From: Planctomycetaceae bacterium
GTDB taxonomy: Bacteria > Planctomycetota > UBA1135 > GCA-002686595
NCBI GenBank assembly: GCA_013360535.1
Contig: JABWBL010000234.1
Location: 1 to 6,009 of the forward strand
Direction of reading: 5' to 3'
Length of the DNA: 6,009 nt
The notes below the pieces were generated by a model. It worked only from the letters and a program-made list of their open reading frames with translations, did no database searches and was not told the origin of the DNA. Shown one piece after another: positions 1-6,009 of the stretch (the stretch's first letter is position 1; every line of letters begins with the position of its first letter). The position numbers and the translations under genes were made by a program.

Positions 1-1
1 G

Positions 2-1021
2 AGCCGCGTGCGCGTGCCCGAAGAGGCCGACGGCGCCGGAGTGTGGCTCTCCGCGACACGCCGCGAGGGACCGGCAGTGCGCGGCAGCCGCAAGCGGCCG
101 AGCTTCACGCTCGAGCTGACCGGGGGTGAGGAGAACGAGACGCTGGGCTCGCGGCCCCCGGCGCTGGTGCAGACGAGCGAGAGCGTCAGCGCGCCGTTCT
201 TCCTCGACTGGGACGCCGATTCCGACCTCGACCTGTTCGTGCAGACCACGCACCACCTGCACGTGTTCCTGCAGGAAGGCGGTCGCTTCAAGGTCGTTCC
301 GGAGCTCACGCGCGCGCTGCCGTTCGAGATCGACGCGGGGCGGCGGCTCGACACGTCCTACAGTTCGCACGTGGTCGACCTCGACCGCGACAAGCGAGCT
401 GACTGCGTGATCTTCGCCGGCGACAAGCGCTCCGAGGACATCCGCACGCAGGCGCTGTTCTTCGCGCAGGCCGCGATGAAGTCGCAGCCCTTGCCGTTCG
501 GCAAGGACGGCACGCCGACGAACCTGCTCGTGTTCGCGGGCTTCATCTCGGGCCCGCGTTTCGTCGACCTCGATGCCGACGGCTACCCGGAGCTCGTGCT
601 GCGCGCGGTGAGGCCCGACCTGATCGACCAGCTGCGCAGCGTGTCGACGCAGTCGATCGAGGCCGACCTGCTCGTCTACCGCAACCGCAAGGGCGTGCTC
701 GCGCGCCAGCCGGAGATCTCGCTGCGCCGCTCGATCCCGATCGAGCGTTTCCAGCTGACGGCGGAGTTCCTCGGCGACCTGACGGGCGACGGCCTGAGCG
801 AGCTCGTGATGCGCGACGAGCCGGAGAAGCTGCGCGTGCTGTTCGTGCGCGCGCAGGGAGCGGGCGACAAGCAGACGTGGAGCGTGTTCGAGAAGCCGCT
901 GTGGGAGACGGCGGTGCACGAGGATGCCGCGGTCGAGCTCGTCCCGGCGCGCGCGGGGCTGCCGCGGCCGGCGTTGCTCGTCACCGAGCCCAATCAGGTG
1001 CTGTTCGTGAGGTTCAAATGA
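2..1021 (+). CDS. FG-GAP/VCBS-type repeat protein, C-terminal part (5' end outside window)
   Basis: The reading frame is open to the left edge, so this is probably the C-terminal part of a longer exported protein. A GTG at 8 could be read as a start, but no signal peptide or convincing ribosome site follows from it. Counting from that GTG, Asp-rich FG-GAP/VCBS-like motifs lie near residues 67-78 (DWDADSDLDLFV), 124-135 (DLDRDKRADCVI), 187-197 (DLDADGYPELV) and 257-267 (DLTGDGLSELV). In known families such motifs are calcium-binding loops in beta-propeller blades, as in integrin-like surface proteins. The spacing of roughly 55-70 residues fits propeller blades. The second motif lacks the usual Gly, so that loop may be degenerate. 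No catalytic residues are recognisable. The stop overlaps the next gene's ATG (ATGA), and that gene's product resembles this one. Function is unknown; an extracellular binding or scaffolding role is inference. Confidence 0.85.
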   Translation, partial: SRVRVPEEADGAGVWLSATRREGPAVRGSRKRPSFTLELTGGEENETLGSRPPALVQTSESVSAPFFLDWDADSDLDLFVQTTHHLHVFLQEGGRFKVVPELTRALPFEIDAGRRLDTSYSSHVVDLDRDKRADCVIFAGDKRSEDIRTQALFFAQAAMKSQPLPFGKDGTPTNLLVFAGFISGPRFVDLDADGYPELVLRAVRPDLIDQLRSVSTQSIEADLLVYRNRKGVLARQPEISLRRSIPIERFQLTAEFLGDLTGDGLSELVMRDEPEKLRVLFVRAQGAGDKQTWSVFEKPLWETAVHEDAAVELVPARAGLPRPALLVTEPNQVLFVRFK

Positions 1022-2670
1022 GCGCCTTCACGCTGCTCGCGCTCGCGCTGGCGCTCGGCACCCAGGACACGCCGGCGCGCGTGCGCATCGAGCCGGGATT
1101 CGAGCTCGCGGGGCATCGTGTCGTCGATGCGGACGGTGACGGTCGCGCGGAGATCCTCGCGATCGGGCGCGATGGCCGCGTGCGCACGTTCGCGCCGTAT
1201 TCCGCCGAGGCGCGCCAGGGCGAGCTCACGCTGGCGACGCCGGAGCGTTCGCTGCTCGCGCTGACGAAGGCGGCGGGCACGGGGTACCTGCTCACCCTCT
1301 CGCCGGCGGGAGCGCTCGCTTATCCGATCGAGGCGGGCGGCGTCGTCGCGTCGCAGCCGCAGGTGTGGGTGAGCCGCGCGCGGTTTGCGCTGCGTGTCGG
1401 TGCGCCGACCTTCTCCGGCATCGCGCAGGACGTCAACAACGACGGGCTCGACGACCTCGTCGTGCCGTCGCTCGCGGGCGTGGAGCTGTGGCTCGCGAGC
1501 CTCGCGCCGGAAGCCAAGGCGCCGACGTTCCGCAAGGCGGCGACGGTGTCGGTCGAGGTCGGGCGCTGGGGCACGCACGACGCGGAGTACCTGTCGGACT
1601 CGCTCGAGAGCTCGTTCACCGTGCCCGGGCTCGCGACGCGCGACGTCAACGGCGACGGACGGCCGGACTTGCTCGTCGAGCAAGGCCAGCGCCGCGCCTT
1701 CCACCTGCAGCGCGAGGACGGTTCGTTCCCCGTCGAGCCCGACGTGTCCGTCGACCTCGCGATCTTCCGCGACACGACCGAAGCGAGCGGCTTCCAGCTC
1801 GGCGGCACGCTTTCGTCGGGCGACAAGGCCTCGTGGTCGAGCCGCGACATCGACGGCGACTCGATTCCCGACTACGTGATCGGGCACCGCCGCAAGGTGT
1901 GGGTCTTCCGCGGCTCGAAGGCCGGTCCGCAGTTCACGCAGCCCTCGGCGATCCTCAAGACCGCCGAGGACATCACGGTGCTGTTCGTGCATCCGCTCGA
2001 CAGCGACGCGCGGCCGGACCTGCTGCTCGTCAAGGTGCAGATCCCGACGCTCGCGACGATCCTGCGCGGCCTGTTCAGCGAGTGGGACGTGCGCGTGCGC
2101 GTGCTCGCCTACTCGAACATCGGCGAGGGCCGCTTCGAGGCGAGTCCGGGCCTGTCGAACGAGCTCGCGCTGCGGCTGCCGGGCATCATCGGGCTCGCGA
2201 AGAACCCCGAGAAGCTGCTCGAGCGCTTCACCGATCTCGAGAAGCAGGTGCGACCGAGTGCGCGCGGCGACATCGACGGCGACGGGATCGAGGACGTGCT
2301 CCTGCAGAGCGCCGACGAGAAGCGCATCGAGGCGTGGATCGGCAAGGGCGACGCGCAGGGCTCCGACCGCACGGGCGAGCGCAAGATCCGCAGCCTGCTG
2401 TTCGACGAGAAGGACGCGGTGTGGGACGTCGATCGCCTGCTCGCGACGATGGGTGGGCTCGCGCAGCGCCGCAACGCGCTGCTCACCGGCGGGCGCGAGC
2501 CCGACCGCAGCCTCGAGCTCGCGGACCCGGAGACGACCGACCTCGTCGCGCTGGAATGCGCGGATTTTGGCCGGGAAACGGGCGAGGAGCTCGTCGCGGC
2601 CTTCAAGCTCAAGGGCCAGCCGCGCTCGGGCTGGTTCGAGGTGCTGTCGTTCGGGAAGGCGGTGCGCTGA
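1018..2670 (+). CDS. Exported FG-GAP/VCBS-type repeat protein
   Basis: This is a 550-residue predicted exported protein of unknown function. The ATG at 1018 overlaps the previous stop as ATGA, and a weak GTGAGG (1007-1012) sits 5 bases upstream. This start exposes a short hydrophobic N-terminus (MSAFTLLALALALG), a plausible signal peptide although it has no Lys or Arg before the core. Translation from the upstream in-frame codon at 877 would bury that segment. FG-GAP/VCBS-like loops occur near residues 37-46 (DADGDGRAEI), 138-148 (DVNNDGLDDLV), 209-220 (DVNGDGRPDLLV), 277-288 (DIDGDSIPDYVI), 328-337 (DSDARPDLLL, weak) and 418-429 (DIDGDGIEDVLL). They suggest a beta-propeller of about six or seven blades with calcium-binding loops. 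Residues 430-550 have no clear motif. The middle of the protein resembles the upstream gene product in motif order and spacing, suggesting tandem duplication. The stop overlaps the HD gene start by one base. No enzymatic residues are evident. Confidence 0.92.
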   Translation: MSAFTLLALALALGTQDTPARVRIEPGFELAGHRVVDADGDGRAEILAIGRDGRVRTFAPYSAEARQGELTLATPERSLLALTKAAGTGYLLTLSPAGALAYPIEAGGVVASQPQVWVSRARFALRVGAPTFSGIAQDVNNDGLDDLVVPSLAGVELWLASLAPEAKAPTFRKAATVSVEVGRWGTHDAEYLSDSLESSFTVPGLATRDVNGDGRPDLLVEQGQRRAFHLQREDGSFPVEPDVSVDLAIFRDTTEASGFQLGGTLSSGDKASWSSRDIDGDSIPDYVIGHRRKVWVFRGSKAGPQFTQPSAILKTAEDITVLFVHPLDSDARPDLLLVKVQIPTLATILRGLFSEWDVRVRVLAYSNIGEGRFEASPGLSNELALRLPGIIGLAKNPEKLLERFTDLEKQVRPSARGDIDGDGIEDVLLQSADEKRIEAWIGKGDAQGSDRTGERKIRSLLFDEKDAVWDVDRLLATMGGLAQRRNALLTGGREPDRSLELADPETTDLVALECADFGRETGEELVAAFKLKGQPRSGWFEVLSFGKAVR

Positions 2671-3245
2671 TGCTGACGCGCGAGGAAGGCTGGAAGTTGT
2701 TGTGCGAGTGGACCGCGAGCGACGCGCTGCGCAAGCACGCGCGCGCCGTCGAGCTCGTGATGCGCGCCGCGGCCACGCGTTACGGCGGCGAAGGCGCGGA
2801 CGTCGAGCAGTGGGGGCTCGCGGGACTGCTGCACGACGCCGACTACGAGGCCTGGCCCGAGGAACACCCGCGGCGCGTCGTCGCGTGGCTCGCCACGCGC
2901 GGGGAGGCCGAGCTCGCGCACGCGATCAGCGCGCACTACACGAAGTGGGGCGTGGAGTACGTGTCGCGGCTCGACAAGGCGTTGCTCGCGTGCGACGAGC
3001 TCACCGGCTTCGTCGGCGCCTGTGCGCGCGTGCGGCCCGATGGGCTCGCGTCGCTGGAGGCGAAGAGTGTGCTCAAGCGCCTGAAAGACAAGGGTTTTGC
3101 GGCCAAGGTCGAGCGCGACGAGGTGACCCGCGGGGCGGAGCTGCTCGGCGTCGAGCTGGGCGCGCACATCGACTTCGTGATCCTCGCGCTGCGTCCGCAC
3201 GCGGCGGAGCTCGGACTCGCGGGGGCGAAGGAGGTCGGAGCATGA
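2670..3245 (+). CDS. HD-domain protein, probable metal-dependent phosphohydrolase
   Basis: This is a 191-residue soluble protein with no signal peptide or membrane segment, so it should be cytoplasmic. The HD-superfamily signature is clear: His23, the His55-Asp56 pair in LLHDADYE, His66 in PEEHP, His89 in ISAHYTKWG, and Asp109 in LLACDELTG. These are the expected metal ligands of HD/HDIG-type phosphohydrolases. The segment DELTGFVGACARVRP, followed by KSVLKRLKDKGFAAKVER, matches what I recall of a widespread small HD/HDIG protein family of about 190 residues. Length and motif order suggest an intact enzyme. Substrate is unknown; nucleotides or other phosphate esters are typical of the superfamily. 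The ATG at 2670 shares its A with the TGA of the preceding gene, and a purine-rich GGGAAGG (2653-2659) lies 10 bases upstream. The end overlaps the next ATG as ATGA. A soluble enzyme between exported repeat proteins is unexpected, and its relation to them is not shown. Confidence 0.93.
   Translation: MLTREEGWKLLCEWTASDALRKHARAVELVMRAAATRYGGEGADVEQWGLAGLLHDADYEAWPEEHPRRVVAWLATRGEAELAHAISAHYTKWGVEYVSRLDKALLACDELTGFVGACARVRPDGLASLEAKSVLKRLKDKGFAAKVERDEVTRGAELLGVELGAHIDFVILALRPHAAELGLAGAKEVGA
3228..3235 (+). promoter_or_regulatory. Strong Shine-Dalgarno site for the beta-helix gene
   Basis: AAGGAGGT is close to the ideal anti-16S complement and ends 6 bases before the ATG at 3242. It lies inside the last codons of the HD gene. 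It fixes the start of the beta-helix gene and suggests independent initiation in addition to coupling through the ATGA overlap. It is clearly stronger than the sites before the other two internal genes. Confidence 0.85.
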
Positions 3246-5380
3246 TCGTCTGGCTGCTCGCCCTGCCGCAGGTGCTCGGAGACCTGCCGCACGTGATCGT
3301 CGACCGCGACGACCTCGTGATCCGCGAGAGCTGCGTGCTCGAGACCGGCGGCAGCGCCCTCGAGGACCGCAACGGCGACGGGCTGATCCAGATCGTCGGC
3401 GACGGCATCACGGTCGCGTTCGTCAACCGCACGATCCGCGGCACGCCGGAAGGCACGCCGCCGGACCAGTGCAAGGGCACGGGAATCGTCGTCACGGGCA
3501 AGGACGTGACGCTGCGCGGCCCCAATCTGGCCGGATTTCGCTGCGGAATTCGCGTCAAGGGCGCTGACGGCCTCGTGATCGAGGGCGCCGATGTCTCCGA
3601 CAACTTCGCGATGCGGCTCAAGTCGACGCCACGCGCCGAGGACGGTGCGGACTGGCTCTGGCCGCACGAGAACGACCGCAACGAGTGGCTCGAGCGTTAT
3701 GGCGCGGGCATCTACGTCGAGGAGTCGAAGGGCGTGACGCTGCGCGCCAACCGCGCACGGCGCACGCAGAACGGCATCTGCCTGCGGCGCGTCGACGACT
3801 CGTTCGTGTACGACAACGACATGAGCTTCCTGTCGGGCTGGGGACTCGCCATGTTCCGCAGCTCGCGCAACAAGGTCAGCCGCAACAGCTTCGATTTCTG
3901 CATCCGCGGCTACAGCCACGGCGTCTACTCGCGTGGGCAGGACTCGGCCGGAATCCTGTTCTTCGAGCAGTGCAACGACAACGTGTTCGCGTTCAACTCC
4001 GCGACGCATTCGGGCGACGGTTTCTTCGGTTTCGCCGGCAAGGAGGCGCTCGAGCGCGAGGGCGTCGCGGCGGGCACGGGCTGCAACCGCAACCTGCTCT
4101 ACGGCAACGACTTCTCGTACGCGGCGGCGATCGGCATCGAACTGACGTTCTCGTTCGACAACGTCTTCGCGCGCAACAAGCTGGTCGGCTCGAACTACGG
4201 CGTGTGGGGCGGTTATTCGAGCCGCACGCAGGTGCGCGGCAACGAGATCGCCGACAACACGCTCGCCGGCATCGCGGTCGAGCACGGCTCGGGCTGGTCG
4301 ATCGCGGGCAACAGCTTCGCGCGCAACGAGCGCGCGATCGAGCTGTGGTGGGACGAGGACAAGGACCTGCTCGAGCGGCCGTGGGCGAAGCTCAATCCGA
4401 CCGCGAACGCGAGCCACTGGATCCGCCTCAACCAGTTCGAGGGCGACAAGGTGCAGTTCGAGCTGCGCGGGCCGTCGGAGGGCCTCTCGTTCGACGCGAC
4501 GCAGAAGGGCTTCGAGCGCGCGCGCTGGAAGGTGCCGGCCGAGGCGGCGATCGCGGAGAGCGTGAGCGAGGCTCCGGCGCTGACGAAGCTCGACGAGACG
4601 TCGCTGATCGCGCTGCCGGGCCAGCGCAAGGCGGTCGGGCTGCGCGACCATCTCGCGGGTCGCGAGACGATCGTGATGACCGAGTGGGGCCCCTACGACT
4701 GGCAATCTTCGCTGCTCGCGCGGATCGAGGACAAGGGCGGCGCCCACGCATGGCGCCTGTACGGCAACGAGGCCCCGATCACGATCGACGCGGGCCCGAG
4801 CGTGCGGGTCAAGCTCGACGCGAGCGTCGACCCGGCCGTGATCCTGCTCGAGCCGCGTGTCCCTGGCGAGGTCGTCGGCTACACGCTCAAGGTGCGCCTG
4901 CCCGCGCGCACGCTCGAAGGCAGCGGCACGTTGCTCGGCACGCGCTGGAACGTCACGTTCGGACGCTGGCAGACCGATCCGCGCGAGAACGAGGCGCGCT
5001 GGCGCGAGGAAGTCGCGGGCGGGCCGTCGTTCGAGACGGGGGCGCTGCACTTTGCCTTCGGCTCCGGCGGCCCTTCGGAATTGCCCGGAATTCCGCGGGA
5101 AATCGCGAGCGCTGCGCTCGGACGCGAACGCTTCGGGACGCTGGCGAGCACGGCGCTCGCGCTACCCGCGGGGCGCTGGCGTGTCAGCGTGACCTCGGAC
5201 GACGGCGTGCGCGTGAAGGCTGACGGCGTGGTCCTGATCGAGGACTGGAGCCACCACGGCCCGAAGGTCGACGTCGCGGAACTGGCGCTCGAGGCCGCGC
5301 GTGAGGTGCGCTTCGAGGTCGCGCACTTCGAGCTCGACGGCTGGGCCGTGCTCGAGCTCGAGCTGGAACGGATCGACTAG
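3242..5380 (+). CDS. Exported right-handed beta-helix protein with C-terminal PA14-like domain
   Basis: This is a 712-residue protein. The start is set by the Shine-Dalgarno site at 3228-3235 and the ATGA overlap. Residues 1-13 (MIVWLLALPQVLG) look like a short signal peptide, though without a basic n-region. Residues about 42-51 (DRNGDGLIQI) form an acidic Asp/Asn loop that may bind calcium. From about 50 to 400 there are repeated short strands with Asn/Gly turns, for example GVTLRANRARRTQNGICL, NKVSRNSFDF, NVFARNKLVGSNYGVW and TQVRGNEIADNTLAGIAV. This pattern is typical of parallel beta-helix (PbH1, NosD/CASH-like) proteins, many of which bind or cleave polysaccharides. Residues 400-600 are an unassigned beta-rich region containing EWGPYDW (481-487). 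Residues about 640-710 resemble a PA14 domain: LPAGRWRVSV, then SDDGVRVKADG and VVLIEDW. PA14 domains usually bind carbohydrate. Seven cysteines all lie between 31 and 281. No catalytic residues can be assigned, so binding protein or polysaccharide lyase both remain possible. The TAG stop lies in the left CTAG of the adjacent element. Confidence 0.93.
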   Translation: MIVWLLALPQVLGDLPHVIVDRDDLVIRESCVLETGGSALEDRNGDGLIQIVGDGITVAFVNRTIRGTPEGTPPDQCKGTGIVVTGKDVTLRGPNLAGFRCGIRVKGADGLVIEGADVSDNFAMRLKSTPRAEDGADWLWPHENDRNEWLERYGAGIYVEESKGVTLRANRARRTQNGICLRRVDDSFVYDNDMSFLSGWGLAMFRSSRNKVSRNSFDFCIRGYSHGVYSRGQDSAGILFFEQCNDNVFAFNSATHSGDGFFGFAGKEALEREGVAAGTGCNRNLLYGNDFSYAAAIGIELTFSFDNVFARNKLVGSNYGVWGGYSSRTQVRGNEIADNTLAGIAVEHGSGWSIAGNSFARNERAIELWWDEDKDLLERPWAKLNPTANASHWIRLNQFEGDKVQFELRGPSEGLSFDATQKGFERARWKVPAEAAIAESVSEAPALTKLDETSLIALPGQRKAVGLRDHLAGRETIVMTEWGPYDWQSSLLARIEDKGGAHAWRLYGNEAPITIDAGPSVRVKLDASVDPAVILLEPRVPGEVVGYTLKVRLPARTLEGSGTLLGTRWNVTFGRWQTDPRENEARWREEVAGGPSFETGALHFAFGSGGPSELPGIPREIASAALGRERFGTLASTALALPAGRWRVSVTSDDGVRVKADGVVLIEDWSHHGPKVDVAELALEAAREVRFEVAHFELDGWAVLELELERID

Positions 5381-5395
5381 CAGCCCGTTGAAGAA
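5377..5395 (+). repeat. Left terminal inverted repeat of the palindromic element
   Basis: CTAGCAGCCCGTTGAAGAA pairs with the reverse complement of 5527-5545, with differences only at positions 8 and 10 (C against T in both). The first four bases, CTAG, may be target site rather than element. Bases 5378-5380 are the stop codon of the beta-helix gene. Confidence 0.85.
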
Positions 5396-5451
5396 ATCAT
5401 GCGGCAGGATTCCGCGCCCGGAAGGGCCATGGCGGCGTCGGCCGATCCTCA

Positions 5452-5471
5452 GCGGATCCACTTGGATCCGC
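5452..5471. terminator. Central hairpin of the element, possible bidirectional terminator
   Basis: GCGGATCCA (5452-5460) and TGGATCCGC (5463-5471) are perfect reverse complements separated by two bases; a real loop would open one or more pairs. It is the tip of a much longer imperfect stem covering the whole convergent intergenic region, so transcripts from either side would fold here. There is no run of T after the stem on either strand, so a classic intrinsic terminator is not shown. Termination or 3'-end protection is inferred from position between convergent genes. Confidence 0.4.
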
Positions 5472-5526
5472 CTCCGGTCAGCCTCCTTGCCCTGACCCTT
5501 CCGGGTCGGAATCTTGCTCGCAGCAC

Positions 5527-5545
5527 TTCTTCAACAGACTGCTAG
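5527..5545 (-). repeat. Right terminal inverted repeat of the palindromic element
   Basis: Read on the minus strand this is CTAGCAGTCTGTTGAAGAA, matching the left end at 17 of 19 bases. Its outer CTAG (5542-5545) contains the minus-strand TAG stop of the SGNH hydrolase gene. Confidence 0.85.
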
Positions 5546-6009
5546 CGCGGGCGCCCGAGCACCACGCTCGCGACCGCGTCGGCCACCTTGCGCGCGCCGG
5601 TCGGCGTGAAGTGCAGGTAGTCGTAGTAGTTCTCGAGGTTCGGCTCGATCGTGCCGCGCAGGTCGAGTTCTTCGACGCCGAGGCGTCGCGCCGTCGCCGC
5701 AGCGCGCTCGTCGAGCCGCGTGAGCAGGCTCCGCACGAGCGGATGCGGGTAGTAGTCGGTGGTCTTCTCGACGTAAGGGCGACCGACGCAGAAGTTCCAC
5801 ATCACGGCCTCCTCGGCGTCGCTCAGCTCCTTGTCGAACCACGGCTGGCGCACCACGACCACGCGGGCGCCGCGCGCGCGCGCGAGCTCGACCAGCCGCG
5901 CGAGGTTCTCCTCGAAGCGCCGCAGCATCGGCTCGGGATCCGGAATGGTCTCGATCCAGCGCACCGCGTTGCGGCGGCGCTCGCGCAGCTCGACCAGCTT
6001 GGCGCCGGT
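5542..6009 (-). CDS. SGNH/GDSL-type hydrolase, C-terminal part (5' end outside window)
   Basis: The minus-strand frame is open to the right edge, so the N-terminus is missing. The GTG at 5964 is probably internal, because 15 further in-frame codons (reading TGAKLVELRERRRNA) precede it. Counting from that GTG, residues 12-42 (LRRFEENLARLVELARARG, then ARVVVVRQPW) resemble the helix and strand before the last part of an SGNH fold. Asp115 and His118 in DYLHFTPTGARKVADAV match block V, which supplies the catalytic Asp and His. The block I Ser would lie outside the window, so catalysis cannot be confirmed. Family members are esterases, acetylhydrolases or polysaccharide O-acetyl-processing enzymes; the substrate here is unknown. 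The gene converges on the beta-helix gene and ends inside the right end of the palindromic element, with TAG formed from the CTAG at 5542-5545. It is not part of the plus-strand operon. Confidence 0.85.
   Translation of the reverse strand, partial: TGAKLVELRERRRNAVRWIETIPDPEPMLRRFEENLARLVELARARGARVVVVRQPWFDKELSDAEEAVMWNFCVGRPYVEKTTDYYPHPLVRSLLTRLDERAAATARRLGVEELDLRGTIEPNLENYYDYLHFTPTGARKVADAVASVVLGRPR

Larger units (their letters stand above)
5377..5545. mobile_element. MITE-like palindromic element between convergent genes
   Basis: The only intergenic region is almost entirely an imperfect inverted repeat centred near 5461. The outer 19 bases of each arm match at 17 of 19 positions. Inner matches include ATTCCG (5409-5414) with CGGAAT (5507-5512), CCCGGAAGGG (5417-5426) with CCCTTCCGGG (5496-5505), and a perfect 9-bp central stem at 5452-5460 and 5463-5471 with a 2-base gap. 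If the flanking CTAG is a target duplication, the element proper is 5381-5541 (161 bp), beginning CAGCCCGTTGAAGAA. No transposase or other credible coding sequence lies inside. Small size, terminal repeats and lack of coding fit a non-autonomous element moved by a transposase elsewhere. CTAG fits the YTAR-type target of some IS5-group elements, but the family is not assigned. Alternatives are a REP-like repeat or a resident two-way terminator. Confidence 0.75.

Noticed and set aside
877..1017. Upstream extension of the second repeat protein
   Set aside because: It would overlap the previous gene by over 140 bases and bury the signal-like N-terminus. The ATGA start at 1018 is much better supported.
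994..1992. A 332-codon minus-strand open frame opposite the second repeat protein
   Set aside because: It has an Arg-rich, low-complexity translation with no domain and no ribosome site, typical of a high-GC shadow frame.
2936..5050. A 704-codon open frame on the minus strand opposite the HD and beta-helix genes
   Set aside because: It is very rich in Arg, Ala and Val with no recognisable domain, and lies opposite well-supported genes. Long antisense frames are expected in GC-rich coding DNA.
3685..5223. A 512-codon plus-strand frame within the beta-helix gene
   Set aside because: The translation is dominated by Arg and Ala with no motifs, while the overlapping frame has clear beta-helix and PA14-like patterns.
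5351..5367. Short CTCGAG/GAGCTC repetition near the end of the beta-helix gene
   Set aside because: It encodes alternating Leu-Glu in the final strand of the PA14-like region, so coding explains it.
5301..5495. A short plus-strand frame running into the palindromic element
   Set aside because: It mostly overlaps the end of the beta-helix gene in another frame and is Ser/Arg-rich; there is no evidence that it is a gene of the element.
5381..5541. CRISPR repeat, tRNA or known riboswitch in the intergenic region
   Set aside because: There is a single palindrome with no repeat-spacer periodicity and no cloverleaf, and it lies downstream of two genes rather than upstream of one.

Overview
The window is very GC-rich, with G or C at most third codon positions. 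It holds four tightly packed plus-strand genes, one convergent minus-strand gene, and a short palindromic element between them. FG-GAP/VCBS repeat proteins, a large beta-helix protein with a PA14-like C-terminus, and an SGNH hydrolase together suggest a bacterium with a large secretome of repeat proteins. A high-GC planctomycete is my best guess, with Myxococcota or a related group as alternatives. This is inference from gene content only; no marker gene is present.

Layout. Positions 2-1021 encode the C-terminal part of an FG-GAP/VCBS-type repeat protein that begins before the window. Positions 1018-2670 encode a second, apparently paralogous repeat protein with its own signal-like N-terminus. 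Positions 2670-3245 encode a 191-residue HD-domain protein, probably a cytoplasmic metal-dependent phosphohydrolase. Positions 3242-5380 encode a 712-residue predicted exported right-handed beta-helix protein with a PA14-like domain. All three junctions overlap by 1 to 4 bases (ATGA, TGATG, ATGA), so the four genes almost certainly form one translationally coupled operon. Its promoter lies upstream of the window.

Positions 5377-5545 form a long imperfect palindrome of about 169 bp. It has terminal inverted repeats, a 9-bp perfect central stem, and CTAG at both outer edges. It looks like a non-autonomous mobile element (MITE-like) between convergent genes. The left CTAG contains the TAG stop of the beta-helix gene and the right CTAG contains the stop of the minus-strand gene. 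If CTAG is a target duplication, the ancestral genes would have shared one CTAG as overlapping convergent stop codons. This is the most unusual structure in the window.

Positions 5542-6009 on the minus strand encode the C-terminal part of an SGNH/GDSL-type hydrolase with the Asp-x-x-His motif; its start is beyond the window.

How the genes work together is not established. Three operon members look extracellular or envelope-associated (two repeat proteins and a beta-helix protein), while the HD protein looks cytoplasmic. Nothing here identifies a defence system, prophage, CRISPR array, or RNA gene.
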